The notes: generated by a model not told the origin, from the sequence alone. 64,000 bases of DNA from Cercophora sp. LCS_1 (GCA_036250225.1 JAPZLL010000005.1:1116001-1180000); one strand, 5' to 3'; counted from the stretch's first letter, positions 33,301 to 44,599 are shown. A program made the numbers and translations.

Positions 33301-33926
33301 ACCCTCGCTCTTGGCGCCGCAACCACGCTGACGCTGGCCACACCCGTTCAGCGTACAGCTCCACCTCTCCACCACGGACCACCTCCATCTCGTCGACTTG
33401 TCTTGGGGCTTTCCCCCTTATAACGGCCTCTTTGCTACACACCAAAGGCGCAATTCCAAAACGCAGCGTCTCCCTGAAGCAAAGACAGCGAGGCTATCTT
33501 GCATCCCCCGCCATTGTCACAATCGCAAGAGCCCCCCCATTTATCTTGTCTTTTTCATTGTGTGCTTTGGTGATACCCCTCGAATCCAATCCCGTCGGCG
33601 CCCGCCAATTGACCCGCTGCCGTTGCTCACCGGCTTCACGTCGTCACTGTCCGTACACCGCGAGAGAACCGGCCCCAACCTCCTTGGTCACTGCCGATGC
33701 GGTGAAACCTTATACAAGAACTCAACGCCCCTCCTTAAGATTTCGATTGGGCCTGCCGAGTTCCGCTCCTCGCCGCTCACGCGGAACCGACCGCCGATCG
33801 CTGAACAACGACATCACCCGTGCCGATTGGCCACTACTTCGCCGATAATCTCTGGGAGAGTAGAATGGTGTTTCTGGGACGCCTAGGATTCTGAATTGAA
33901 GTCGCTTGCGAAGGGAAACAGCGGCC
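30381..33926. other. 3.5-kb gene-poor interval upstream of the kinase
   Basis: The longest interval without a supported gene. Open frames occur on both strands, the largest being 31664-32470 plus (269 codons) and 31913-32795 minus in overlapping pieces. Their composition (Arg/Ser/Pro/Cys-rich, no domains, mutual antisense overlap) is that of non-coding GC-rich DNA. A pair at 30688-31087 is open on both strands for about 125 codons; the plus frame (MSVNVEDRVL...) is the least bad candidate. The last kilobase is C/T-rich and probably the kinase leader. Confidence 0.5.
30710..31087 (+). CDS. doubtful small hypothetical ORF
   Basis: An ATG-initiated frame of 125 residues with mixed composition (EVVELFGGVVDVDPKNIPAN). 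It has no signal peptide or recognisable domain. The opposite strand is open over almost the same span, so openness alone is weak evidence. Reported only because it is the best candidate in a 3.5-kb gap. Confidence 0.15.
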   Translation: MSVNVEDRVLSSFEHRYNRKASALGFPTITQMDSRLGWVAEVVELFGGVVDVDPKNIPANPRTTRTTEISWSNVLERDAGTKVKCRTGHGRLSVPSLTTEKLKRRRGIKLLGLGSLNPSPKTTML

Positions 33927-35870
33927 ATGGGTAATAGCCAGGGAAAGCCCGTCGATCTCGACGGCGAGGGTGAGTCCAAGAACCGTCAGTCGACCCTCGA
34001 GCAAAACGGCTGACCCATTTGTTCGTGCCAGTGAACCTGAACCACTTTCGCCTTCTTCGAGTCGTCGGTCGAGGCGCCTTTGGAAAAGTGCGCATCGTCG
34101 AGAGGAAGGATACGGGTTTGTCATTTGCGTTAAAGTACATTCGAAAAGACGAAGGTACGGCCCCTCCCGCATGGCGATGCAACGGCGCTGATTCCCGCAG
34201 TTGTCCGCTCCGAAAGCGTCCGCAACATTATCCGCGAACGGCGCATGCTCGAACATGTCAACCATCCATTCATCTGCAACTTGCGGTACAGCTTTCAGGA
34301 TATTGAGTACATGTAGGATGGCACCAAATCCCAAGCGTCAGTGGCCCGGCTAACGACCCAGGTATCTGGTGGTCGATCTTATGAGCGGTGGCGACCTTCG
34401 ATTCCATATCTCAAGAAAAACATTCACCGAAGAGGCTGTACGATTCTGGATCTCCGAATTGGGTTGCGCCTTGAGATACATCCACGGCCAAGGCATCATC
34501 CACCGAGATGTCAAGCCCGACAACGTACTTTTGGACGCTGACGGACATGTTCACTTGACAGACTTTGTATGTGTCCCGTCCTAAACCCGAATCAAAACTA
34601 ACTTGTCAGAACGTGGCCTCAGATATCATCCCCGGCAAGGTGCTCACCAGCAAATCCGGAACGTTGGCTTACCTGGCACCGGAGGTTTACTCAGGGCAAG
34701 GCTACGACGTGCGTGCTGATTGGTGGTCACTGGGCGTCCTATTCTACGAGTGCATTTACAACAAGGTGCGTCTGAGACATGTGAGCGGAGGTGGCTTGCA
34801 GCTAACGCCATACAGCGGCCATTCGAAGGCAACTCGGAGTCGTCGCTGAGCTCCGTCATCCAAGCCGCCAAGCCCAAGTTTCCAGTCACCAACCCACCCG
34901 TTTCTTTTCTTTGCTTGTATGCCATCCGGGACGCTCTGGAGCTCAACCCGGACAAACGCCTCGGACGCACATGGGAGAGCTTCACACAGCACGATTTCTT
35001 TTCGGTTATCGACTTTGAGGCTTTGGAAAGGAAGGAGATTGAACCCGTTTTCATCCCGTCGTCGGAGAAAACCAACTTTGACGCCACTTACGATCTGGAG
35101 GAGCTATTGTTGGAAGAGGCTCCGCTTGAGGCACGTGCCCGGAGGCAGAAACCACGAGAACGGCTGAAGGAAGACGCTACCGACAAGGAGATCCGGGAAG
35201 ACGAGTTATACCGTATGATCGAGACGGATTTCCGGCCCTTCGACTACACCGTCGCAGCGTACAAGAAGTAAGTTCCGCTGTTTTGGCTATGAGTGAGTCG
35301 AATGCTAACACACACGGCAGGATTGTTTCACAAGAAGACGGGATCGCAAACCAGAATGCCCAACCACAAGCCTTGACAACCGAAGGGGCCGTAGCGGTCC
35401 CCGCAAGGCCAACCACCAACGGCACAGCCCATTCGGGCTCCTCTCCCGTACCGGAGGGGTCCGAGACGGGGGCTAGTCCGTCGAGCGTTGACAAGTCACA
35501 ACAACGGCCAGGTAGCAACCACCAAAGACGAGGGCCTCCGGGCCGTCCACCACCGCTCCCACCATACCCGCAGGCGTACACGAGCTCTGGCAGGACAGGC
35601 CGGTCCGGGGCCCCGGGCATGGTGGTTGGAAGCCCCACGGGCGGCATCCAAGTCACACTGGATGGCGGGAGCAGCTGGAGCGACCTGGCACGCCAAGACG
35701 CGACTCTCCCGGCTGACGCGAGCGGCGCTAATAACGAGCTCGGTGGCAAGCCCGAAGGGTCGGGTGGCGTTTTTGGGTTCCTCAACCGCAAAAAGGGGAG
35801 GGGTCATAGCCCGAAGCCCAAGGAACGAGGTGTCCTGGGCAAGGAGGGGGCTCGGGTTGTGATTGGATAA
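33927..35870 (+). CDS. STK32/YANK-type AGC serine/threonine kinase
   Basis: Seven exons: 33927-33969, 34032-34154, 34201-34312, 34362-34566, 34610-34765, 34816-35267 and 35321-35870, giving 546 residues. It starts MGNSQGKP, a good N-myristoylation signal. Kinase landmarks: Gly loop GRGAFG at 27-32, Lys49 in FALKYIRK, HRDVKPDN with Asp142, DFN (not DFG) at 160-162, and APE at 184-186. The DFN triplet, VVDLMSGGDLRFHI and the VNLNHFRLLR start match the STK32/YANK branch of AGC kinases, which plausibly act at the plasma membrane. After the kinase core a basic/acidic segment ends DFRPFDYTVAAYKK. A Pro/Gly/Ser-rich tail of about 180 residues follows, finishing with a Lys-rich patch. Intron junctions fall inside HLTDF/NVAS and other conserved motifs, which supports the model. 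Confidence 0.93.
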
Positions 35871-37121
35871 ATTGATCTCTCTGTTGTTTACTTTTTGTGT
35901 AATTTGGATCTGTCGATACCCAGCGAGATGAGGTAGGGAGTGGTAGTTTGTGTGATTAGTGGTCAAAGAGCATATGTGGAAAGGGCATGGTTTGGGATCT
36001 GATGTTGAGGGAGGATGGACGGAGTGGATGTTGGCTACCCGATGTGTATCCATCTACACGACCAGTTGGTATGGTTCGCCGAGTGTCATTTTGGGCTCTT
36101 CTCCTCTCGTTTGTCGACATTGCATGGTGCTGGCTTGGTTCCGTTGGTTCAGTGTCATGGTGTTTTGGGGGTGGTATATACGGCGGTGGTCTTATCTTCC
36201 AAGAGAAGATTGTGGCATGAAGTTGGAAGATACATTAGTGCATAGTATTTCTTGCGTATCTAGTAATCCATGTCTGTGATGAGGACACAATGCATTTTAG
36301 GTGACGTAGAGTTGTCTCCCCACGGTCGTAGTGCCAGCGGTTTTATGGAATTGGGCCTCAATTGGGTTGTTTACAGTACTGGAATACATTGATCATGAGT
36401 GGTCTTGTCTCAGATGTGAAGTGGGGGTGGGAGTATTATCTGGCCTTGTGCCTCACCACCCATCTGTATGTGTCTGTCTTCGCCGCGCGTGACTCCATCC
36501 ACCTCGTCATTCCCTTCATTACGCCACATTGCATGTTTCCTTTTTCATTTTGATTTCTACGCTTCCGAAAATCTCCCGCGTGGTTGGTCCTGTTCGCCTG
36601 GGAACATCTCAGCTATATTCCTTTTTCAGCTCGGACATCGATTTTTACACAGTGACCCTTCTATTTTGGGTGAGTTGGGGTCATTGTTGAGGCGTTGGTT
36701 GCTGGAAACCTCCGAGTCGATCCATTGTGCGGTTGATTGACGACTTCCTTTTGGGGAGGCTCACGAAGACTGCAGCATGTTGAGGAGCCTTCGACGATGT
36801 ATTGAACTCTGTCGAATCACGACGGAAAGGGAGCTGGCTACCACGGCGTTGGGGTACGATCATAAGCTCAATGAACTTTAAGATGCGTTATGCTCCTCGT
36901 AAAGAAGCCGAAGCCTCCATATGACCTCCATGACTACTCCTTCACCAGCGGTGTCAGCATTCTTGAGGTTTACACAGATTCTCTTTGGTCGGATACATCT
37001 ACAGAAACTCCAGCAGACGCCCACTCAACTCCGGTCCATACTCACACCAACAAACCACTCTCAAACAACAACCATATACAAACAGGGTATCCAAACTCCC
37101 AAAACTACAACCAACCCAGGC
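35871..37121. other. convergent 3' interval, no gene seen
   Basis: 1.25 kb between the stops of the kinase (plus) and FMP52 (minus), of low GC relative to the genes. No frame looks coding; it likely holds both 3' untranslated regions. Confidence 0.45.
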
Positions 37122-37823
37122 CTACTCCTTCCACTCGGTCCTCCCCAATCTCACAATATCAGCCTGCTCCAAAACCCAAAACTTCTGAGGCGCCTTACCC
37201 TCCTCCGCGATCCTAGCCGCATGTACCGCCGCCTTGGCAATAACATCAGCATCCTGCCCCATCTTATCCACCGCGCCCTGCCCCGCAATCTTGCCCAACG
37301 CCCCGACAAGCCCACCCACGAGCCACGCCCCCTGGTGGGCGACCTCACGGTCCCCCATGATCAAGCCCGGACGCAAGATGATCGCATTCTCAAACCCGAG
37401 ATCCTTGACGGTATCCTCGACACCAATCTTCATCTTGGAGTACGGCACATGGTTGCTCATGAAGCCACGGGTGCCGGTGCTCGAGACAAAAACAAAGGTC
37501 TTGACGCCGCGGGCTTTGGCCTCCTTGGCGATGTCGACGTTGAGGTCGTGGTCGATCTTCCACTGGTTGGCGATGCCGCCGGCCTGTTGACGGGTGGTGC
37601 CCAGGGCTGAGATGACGGTCGAGGGGCCGGGTGTGAGGGAGCCGAGCTTGGCTGTCCAGAGGGAGGTATCTGGCTCGACGATGGCGTTGAGCTTTGGGCC
37701 TGTGGATTTGGGTGCGCGGCGGGAGATGGTTTGGAGGGTGGTTGGCGCAGGGGAAGAGAGCAGAGTGCTGAGGATGTGGGAGCCTACGAGGCCTGTTGAG
37801 CCGAAGATGGCTGTTGCCGACAT
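37122..37823 (-). CDS. FMP52: FMP52-like mitochondrial NAD(P)-binding protein
   Basis: A single exon of 233 residues, almost the length of yeast Fmp52. It begins directly with a Rossmann fold, MSATAIFGSTGLVGSHIL, with the TGxxG dinucleotide motif at about 10-14. Later tracts are TVISALGTTRQQAGG, TFVFVSSTGTRGFMSNHVPY and ILRPGLIMGDREVAHQGAW, typical of atypical short-chain dehydrogenases of the HTATIP2/Fmp52 type. YSKMK supplies a Tyr-x3-Lys pair, as in the SDR active site. Family knowledge: Fmp52 localises to the mitochondrial outer membrane and ER; the reaction is not established. Divergent from TSR2. Confidence 0.92.
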   Translation of the reverse strand: MSATAIFGSTGLVGSHILSTLLSSPAPTTLQTISRRAPKSTGPKLNAIVEPDTSLWTAKLGSLTPGPSTVISALGTTRQQAGGIANQWKIDHDLNVDIAKEAKARGVKTFVFVSSTGTRGFMSNHVPYSKMKIGVEDTVKDLGFENAIILRPGLIMGDREVAHQGAWLVGGLVGALGKIAGQGAVDKMGQDADVIAKAAVHAARIAEEGKAPQKFWVLEQADIVRLGRTEWKE

Positions 37824-38248
37824 TTTTGAGGTCTTTGTTGTTATTGTGTTACGAAGCTGTGATGAATGAACTGAGGTCAATTGAATTGTGTGGATACGAA
37901 GTGGATGGGGGTGGTTTATATGAATTGCGGCTGAATTACAAAGGCAGACATCAGTTGACGTTGTCTCGAATGTCGTAACGGAAACGGCCCAAGAGTTCAA
38001 TGCGTTCGCGGCGGCAATTCCGCCGCCCCCGATCAAGCCTCGGCATCATCCGAAACGGTCTCGGCGTCCCCAAACGACCAGTGCATGTCGTCATCGCTTT
38101 TTTCCCCTGGCCCTAACCCTGAGACTTCTTGGCGCTGCAGGGCTGCGATAAGATAACAACGCGCAGGGAAAAAAACACCAAATCCCCACCACAGTCAACC
38201 CCTCCATCGCGATTCACGATCCAGTCGCAGACACCCTAGACAACCATC
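37824..38248. promoter_or_regulatory. divergent promoter FMP52 / TSR2
   Basis: 425 bp between divergent starts. No further element is recognised. Confidence 0.45.
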
Positions 38249-38914
38249 ATGGCCTCCGCTGCTGCCGTTTTTGATATGCCTACACAGGGTAAATACCCCG
38301 GATACTTGTCGCTTAACTTTCACTAACAGTTAGAAGCCGCCCTGCAATCTGGCTTCGAGCAGGGCGTCGCCATGGCGCTGCACCTCTGGCCCGCCCTAAC
38401 CCTTGCGGTCCAGAGTAACTGGGGCGGGCCTGATTCCGCCGATAAGCGCGACTGGTTCGCCGGCGCCATTGTCGACCTCTTCCCTGATCTCTCCAAGCTC
38501 CCGGCCAGCGCATTCACTGCCACTAAACCACAGCCAAGCGACGACGAGCCCGATCAGATCGACGTCGAGACCGTCCTCCTGCAAGTCATGCTCGACGAGT
38601 TCGAAGTCAACGTCGACGACGAATCAGCATTTGAGGTCGCCGAGAACATCATGCGCGTGCGCGGCGAGTGCGTGCGCGGCAAGCTTGACGAAGTCGCTGC
38701 TCTGCGGCGACGCTTCGAGGCGAGCAAAGGGAAGAAAGTGGTTGGCGTCAAAGTCGACGACGAGGATCACGAGACAGATTGGGATACCGAAGATGACTCG
38801 GAAGAGTCAGAAGAAGATGACGTTGAGATGGACGAGGCCCCAGCTCCCAAGGAGAAGCGGGAGCCTGAAGTGGATGAGGACGGGTTTACCAAGGTTACGA
38901 GGAAGAATAGGTAA
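38249..38914 (+). CDS. TSR2: pre-rRNA processing / eS26 chaperone TSR2
   Basis: Two exons, 38249-38288 and 38334-38914, giving 206 residues (yeast Tsr2 has 205). The acceptor that keeps frame is the TTAG ending at 38333, not the CAG three bases earlier in the run. The N-terminal WGG domain is visible as ALHLWPALTLAVQSNWGG followed by KRDWFAGAIVDLF. The middle has LLQVMLDEFEVNVDDESAFE. The C-terminus is acidic and ends EDGFTKVTRKNR, a typical Tsr2 finish. Family knowledge: Tsr2 escorts ribosomal protein eS26 to pre-40S particles and is needed for 20S pre-rRNA processing. It is convergent with the BSD gene with only 84 bp between stops. Confidence 0.93.
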
Positions 38915-38998
38915 AGGATTGCTGTGTACAGGGGTTCTGCAATTATCGCAATGAACGCCGACCTTACCCAACAACTCCGCAAACAGCAAATACCCAGC

Positions 38999-40355
38999 TT
39001 ACTCCCAGTCCTCATCGTCACTGTCGCCATCCTTGCGCCCATCCTTGGGGCTGTTCGGGGCCTGGCTGGGGACCCCTGACCGAGCGCCCACGACGTCGTA
39101 GCTCGCCTCGCTATCGGCTTGGGACTTTTCGTCGTTGGACTTGCGGGGTTCGGATGGCTTGAGCAAGGTGTTAGTCTTGGGGTGGAGCGTGGTTGAGGAT
39201 CCCGTTGAACCGGGTCTCTTGTTGGTCGCAGGAGCCTCGCTGGCAGGCACTGTTTCGTCGTCCGAGGAGTCCTCATCCGAGTCATCATCAGAATCCTCCT
39301 CCTCCTCATCACCCTCGTCCGAATCCTCGTCCCAGCCAACCTCTTCCTCAGCCGCGGCAGCTAGACAAATTAGCATCTATAACAACTCCCACAGACAGCA
39401 GCTCACCTTTGAGCAAGTCCTTCCTCCTGGCCTCAGCCGTCTCAATTCCGTGCCTCAAAAAGTAATATCTCTTCCAGAAATCCGCGTACGCAACCTTGTC
39501 AGGAACTAGTCTCTCCATCGTCGCCCTTAGCTCGGGATACTTGTCCAAATCACTTGCAATGTCGTCCGTCTTCTTCTCCACATCAAACTCGGCATACCAC
39601 GCCTCGAACTCTGGGCCGCTGGCATCCTTAGTGAAACTCTCCTCACTCGTATGAATCAAATGCAGTTGTGCGTCGAAACGCGAGGTGTGAATCACCCTCT
39701 TGCCTTGAGCATCCTTGCTCTCAAACAAAACCGGCCCGCTACCTCCCTCTTCCGCAGAGCTTCCTGCGGCCGGTGGCGCAATCTTGATGGCATCCTTGAG
39801 GAAGTCTCGTAAATTTGATCCAAATCGCAGGAGGGCCTCGTCGGCCGCGTCCTCGGCCTTTTGCAGGTCCTTCAGCCGCTTGGCAGCCTCGCCCCGGAGT
39901 CGGGACAGCACTGTCTCCGACTCCTTGAGGGCTTCCTCGGAGGAGATATTACCGCCAGCGGTAGCATTGGTGGGGGTTGTGGCATCTGCCTCTCGGGACG
40001 ACGAGGATGCTTCGGCGGGGACGGGGGCGGTGGTAAGGGAGAGGGCGCGGGTGCGGTTGATGATGGTGGTGCGGAGGTCGGTGAGACCCCGCGTGGCGTC
40101 TTGGCCGACGGCTGTCAGCTCCTTTTGGGCTTCGTGGTAGACGGATTCGCCCTGCTTCACGACGCTGCCAAAGAAACCGCCGATTCGAGCGCCCCAGGGG
40201 CTGTTGGAGAAGGCACGGTATGCATCTTGGAACTCGGCGTTGAGGGATGCCGCTGGGGCGGGCTGCTTGTTGTCGGTGGCGGGGGCGGCCGTTGCCGTCG
40301 TAGTTGTTGTATCGTCGGTAAACGACTCGGAGAGGTGGTCGTAGGCAACGTCCAT
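38999..40355 (-). CDS. BSD-domain protein
   Basis: Two exons, 40355-39407 and 39360-38999, giving 436 residues. The N-terminal third contains FQDAYRAFSNSPWGARIGGF followed by an amphipathic region (GSVVKQGESVYHEAQKELTA), as in synapse-associated-protein-type BSD proteins. The BSD domain lies at about 230-305, with LHLIHTSEESFT, FDVEKKTDDIASDLDKYPEL and the diagnostic aromatic pair in YADFWKRYYFLRHGI. The second exon is a long Asp/Glu/Ser tail ending DDEDWE. The function is unclear; relatives are linked to membrane and signalling roles and not to TFIIH. Convergent with TSR2 and divergent from AP-1. Confidence 0.9.
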
Positions 40356-41598
40356 TTTCTGGCGACTAGAGAGCCGGTTTTGGGGGGTTTGGGTTTTCCT
40401 CTTCGCGATTCAAAGGGCTGTTGAAGAGTGCGGTACGGGAAATGGTGTTACAACTGCACTGTCGTCACATGAGCCTCACAGGTTCAGATAAGGTTGGACA
40501 AGGCTAAAATGGACCGATGATGGGTGGCTATCATGCGGGGTGTCTTAGTGATGCGCACGGGCCAAGACTTCAAGTTGGAGCTGCAAGCGATTCATTCTGA
40601 TGCACTTTGACCTTGCCTACAAACATTCATGACTGCCATATGCCGTTTTCAGTTTGTTGAACTCGCAAAGAGCTGGAATGCAAGATTGCGGTACCTGAGG
40701 AACGTGAGGGGCGTTGTTCTAGGCTTTAGCTCTCCTGTGTTTGCCCCTGGGTGAGCCCTGACATTATCTCGCCGTTGATCCTTCGGAGGGGACTAGCAAA
40801 TTTGCAAACCCGCCGCTATCCCATATAAGTTATTTGGCAGTGGGTCGATCCTATATTTAAATGGAATACGTTCTCACAAGGCACCGTTCGGGCAGCCTCG
40901 GACTTGCCGGACTGGCAGTTGGGCCTGCCATGGCTTTTATCAGAGGGCGCACGGACGTCATCCGGCGTGACCAGTCCCCGGGCAGTTCCCGCGCATTCCA
41001 TTGACGCTGACAAATGCCCTGCTTGACCCCTCCTGCTTCCATTTCCGCCCTTCGTCTGACACTGGCAAAGCAGCATTTCCATCTCCTCGAGCACCTAGTC
41101 CCTGACCCAGCCATTCAGCCCCGTTTGACAGCTGTCTCTAACAGAGAAGGCCTGCGTGTCAGGTGAGTGAGTCAGGCAACAATTCAGGCGAAAAGGCCGC
41201 CAGTTTTTCCCCAACACCATCTTGCATCTTACCTACCTACCTGCCACCTCAACCCGCCAACCGCCAACCTACCAGTGGAGGAGGCGACTTTTGGCTTGCG
41301 TGGCTAGTCGCGGTGTCAGCATTGGACTCTTTTCTGTCCCCAGTGATTTTTGCATCAAAACAACCTTATACATTGCCCGTTACGCTTGTCTCTGTCCCCG
41401 CACGCAACTCCGCTCGTTCTCTCCGGTGCCCCGCCGTGGCGTAAGGGTCCTGAGACGCAATCGCACTTGACGCCATAGACCCAACCGGAAGTAACTCTGC
41501 AGCGTCTCTTTTGAACAGAGTCTCGTTGACCCTTGCGTCGTCTGAAATTCGAATTCGCCCATCAGCGTAACCTCCTGCGAGCGCGCGAGTCAGACAAG
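40356..41598. promoter_or_regulatory. divergent promoter, BSD gene / AP-1
   Basis: 1.24 kb between divergent starts. A canonical TGAGTCA (AP-1 site) lies at 41168-41174, about 430 bp before the AP-1 start codon. I found no ATG between that site and the start, so no upstream ORF is expected in that part of the leader. CTACCTACCTGCC repeats occur at about 41232-41245. Confidence 0.45.
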
Positions 41599-43414
41599 AT
41601 GACGTCGACAAAGAACCCTCTGTCGGAGTTCGTCCTCACCCCGCAGCAGCAGAATCTACTGTTTGCTGCCCTCAATTCCAACCGGCCGGCTCAGAACTCG
41701 GCCCTTACCATGTCGCCCATGTCATTCAATGGTTCTCCCGCCCGTGGCCTCGACACCTTGGGCAGCTTTCAGACTAGCCCAGAGCTCGACTATGAGTACG
41801 ACTTTGGTGCCGCAGATTCGAGCTTCGACTTGTCCTATGATATTGGAAGTCAGCCCAAGATGATTGGCGACCTACCTGGCACTTCGGTCGCCGGTAGATC
41901 CGACTCCGCTGATGCCGATTCGCCTGATAAGCGAAGTCATCCCGATGATGACGAGGACAACGAGAACGAGCCCAAGCGACGCGAGAGTGAGGACAAAGTC
42001 GCTAAGAAGCCAGGAAGGAAGCCGTTGACTACGGAACCGAGCTCCGTAAGTCGCGGCCGTGCTTCCATGCAAGAGGCTCTACTAACCGTGCAACAGAAGC
42101 GCAAGGCTCAGAACCGAGCCGCACAGCGTGCGTTCCGTGAGCGCAAAGAGAAGCATTTGAAGGACTTGGAAACCAAGGTCCAGGAGCTGGAAGCGAAATC
42201 CCAGACTACGAGTAGCGAAAACGAGCGCCTTAAAGCCAAGGTCGACAAGTTGACAGTTGAGCTGAACGAATACAAGAAACGAGTGACGACCTTGTCCCGG
42301 GGCAGTCGATCAACCGGCGCACCGAACACTTTGTTCGGGACGCCTCTGACTAACAACATCGGAGATGTCAACTTCCAGTTCGAGTTTCCCAAGTTTGGCG
42401 CCCTGCCAGGCCCGCCGGAGAAGAAGGCTTCTCCTCCCAAGACCGGACTTGAGCAGATGAGCCCAGCGGATACTCCTAGCAGTACCACCAGCCCAATGAG
42501 CAATGGCAATGGACAGGAGGTGTCGAAGAATGACTTCTCAAACTTCACCGCCGGCCTCTTCTCGCCCCCTCTGACCAGCCAGAACGTAGCAGATGCAGGC
42601 AGGCACAACAGCTCAGACTCTCATTTTAGCATGGGTGCTGCAACCTCGACGAGTTCCCCGTCTGCTTCCTCGTCAAATATGGGCGGTCCTAGTTCCTCAT
42701 GCGGGACTTCTCCTGAACCCTATACCCAGTCTCCGATGGGCTTCAAGCCTGTCGATACGCTGACGACGATTGGCGAGGAGCAAACCGGGCTCAACGGTAC
42801 CCAAGGTAAGACTGCCGTCGCTCTCAGCCGAGCTTAAATGTTCATCGTCTGGAACTCCGCTAAACTCGTCCAGATTTTGATCCGTATGGCAACTTGGGTG
42901 CGGACTGGCTGCCTCACAACTTTCAGTTTGACCCGCAGCTCTTTGGTGACTACCGTGAGCCGCAGGATAACATTTTCACTGGTCTTGACAACTCAGTATT
43001 CGACGACGCGTTCGACGTTGACTTTGTCACTCCTTACAATCTCCCCATTACAACTCCAGCACCTGCTGCTCCTCCTAAGAATGATCTCATTGCCCAAATT
43101 GACGCGGCGAAAGAGGGTGATGAGAGAGCCACCGTTCAACTGTTGACCTGCAACAAGATATGGTGGGTTGTGTTACAATTCATGAGAAGTCCAGGGCTAA
43201 CAAGTTTTACAGGGAGAAACTCCAGACCTGCCCCCGGGTCCAGAATGGCGACTTTGATTTGGACGGCCTTTGCTCCGATCTGCAAAAGAAGGCAAAGTGT
43301 TCGGGCACAGGCGCGGTTGTCGACGAGCAGGACTTTAAGGCGGTGATGAAGAAGTACCTGGGTGATAAACAGGAGTGCGATTTGAATGAGGTTGCTAAGG
43401 AGATGAAGGCTTGA
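41599..43414 (+). CDS. YAP1: AP-1-like bZIP oxidative-stress regulator (Yap1 family)
   Basis: Four exons: 41599-42045, 42097-42805, 42874-43162 and 43213-43414, giving 548 residues. The basic region begins at residue 150 (KRKAQNRAAQRAFRERKEKH), containing the Yap-type Q..AA...F.ER contacts, followed by a leucine zipper. The middle is Ser/Pro-rich, with an n-CRD-like segment SSSCGTSPEPYTQSPMGFKP. The C-terminal redox domain has Cys at about 478, 488, 502, 511 and 537, with the embedded export signal DLDGLCSDLQKK. Family knowledge: oxidation forms disulfides that mask the Crm1 export signal, so the protein accumulates in the nucleus and activates antioxidant genes. The intron before the basic region and the late intron inside the c-CRD are supported by frame and motif continuity. 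Function is confident. Confidence 0.96.
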
Positions 43415-44065
43415 GTTCGCAGTCTCGGGCTGCTGTACACTGAATGTAATTGTTTTGGACGGTGTCTCGGCGCTCTGGCAAATACCCTGAGCGGGCAGTA
43501 AAGCGGAGAGAGGCAGGAACCGGCACATCGCCTGCATCATGGTTACCGGCGGTTTCGGCACAATGGCTTTATGAAAGATGTCGGTTGAAAATTTGGACAA
43601 GATGGCAACGGGATATATCTGCTTTGGTTGGGATTTACCATGACAAAAAGTCGGGGTCTCAAGGGTTTTCGGGCATGAGAGTACTTGCTTGCAGGCGTTG
43701 AGGTGGTTCCTGATTTTAATTTGTAGCTGTTGTTCAGTGATCTGACACATGCAGAAACCTCCAGTCCTTGATATAGAATACTGAAAGAAATATAAACCTC
43801 TATTTGTGGTTTTCATGTCGTTCCTCACATGTCTCCCATGAAGCTCCATCACCACCCCTATCTTATCTCCCGTCCGTCCCGACCGACGTCCGGGAACCAT
43901 AAACCCCACCGTACCCCTCCATCGCAACATCAACTGCGTCCCTCGACACCACTCACTTTCACTCGCTCGCCCACCCACTCACACATCTCACACATCTCAC
44001 ACCCATCACGTCCATCTCGCCACGCGAAAACAAAATCTCCACAACCCAATCATCCGAAATCAGGA
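43415..44065. other. AP-1 3' region and FMN1 leader
   Basis: 651 bp between two tandem plus-strand genes. The last 237 bp form an ATG-initiated frame continuous with FMN1 (from 43829); see the FMN1 entry. Confidence 0.5.
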
Positions 44066-44599
44066 ATGGCCCGCCCCCTAATCATCGGCCCCGACACAGG
44101 CCCCTCAGCCCCCTACCCCTACCGCATGGCCGGCACCGTGATATCCGGCTTCGGCCGCGGCTCCAAAGAGCTCGGCATCCCAACCGCCAACCTCCCCGTT
44201 GACAGCGCGCAGACGCCCTGGATCGACGACATCCCCTCGGGCGTCTACTTTGGGTGGGCGTCGCTCGCCCTGGACAAAACACACCCGCAGTTTGTCGCCG
44301 GACGCGAATACGCCGTGTTTCCCATGGTCATGTCGATCGGGTACAACCCGTTTTACAAGAACACGGTTCGGTCAGCGGAGGTGCACGTCTTGTCGAATTT
44401 CGAGGCGGATTTCTACGGGGTCGAGATGCGGTTGTTGATCCTGGGGTTTATTCGCGAGGAAAAGGACTATGAGGGTCTGGAGGCGTTGATCAAGGACATC
44501 GAGTTCGATTGCGAGGTGGCCAAGAAGAGTTTGGAGAGAAAGGGGTGGAAGCCTAGGGGGTTGGGGGGTAGTTTGGATGGCGGGTGGTTGCTGGGTTGA
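44066..44599 (+). CDS. FMN1: riboflavin kinase
   Basis: A single exon of 177 residues from the ATG at 44066. It phosphorylates riboflavin to FMN. Visible motifs: MAGTVISGFGRGSKELGIPT with the PTAN nucleotide/Mg site at 39-42, then GVYFGWASL, and AEVHVLSNFEADFYG with the catalytic Glu at about 105. The C-terminal helix is FIREEKDYEGLEALIKDI. The same frame is open to an upstream ATG at 43829, adding 79 residues with no Asp or Glu and many Arg, Lys, His, Ser, Thr and Pro; this could be a targeting extension or simply leader sequence. I chose the short start because fungal relatives begin close to it. It complements RIB3 at 17.3-18.1 kb. The 3' flank carries a (TG)n repeat. Confidence 0.93.
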   Translation: MARPLIIGPDTGPSAPYPYRMAGTVISGFGRGSKELGIPTANLPVDSAQTPWIDDIPSGVYFGWASLALDKTHPQFVAGREYAVFPMVMSIGYNPFYKNTVRSAEVHVLSNFEADFYGVEMRLLILGFIREEKDYEGLEALIKDIEFDCEVAKKSLERKGWKPRGLGGSLDGGWLLG

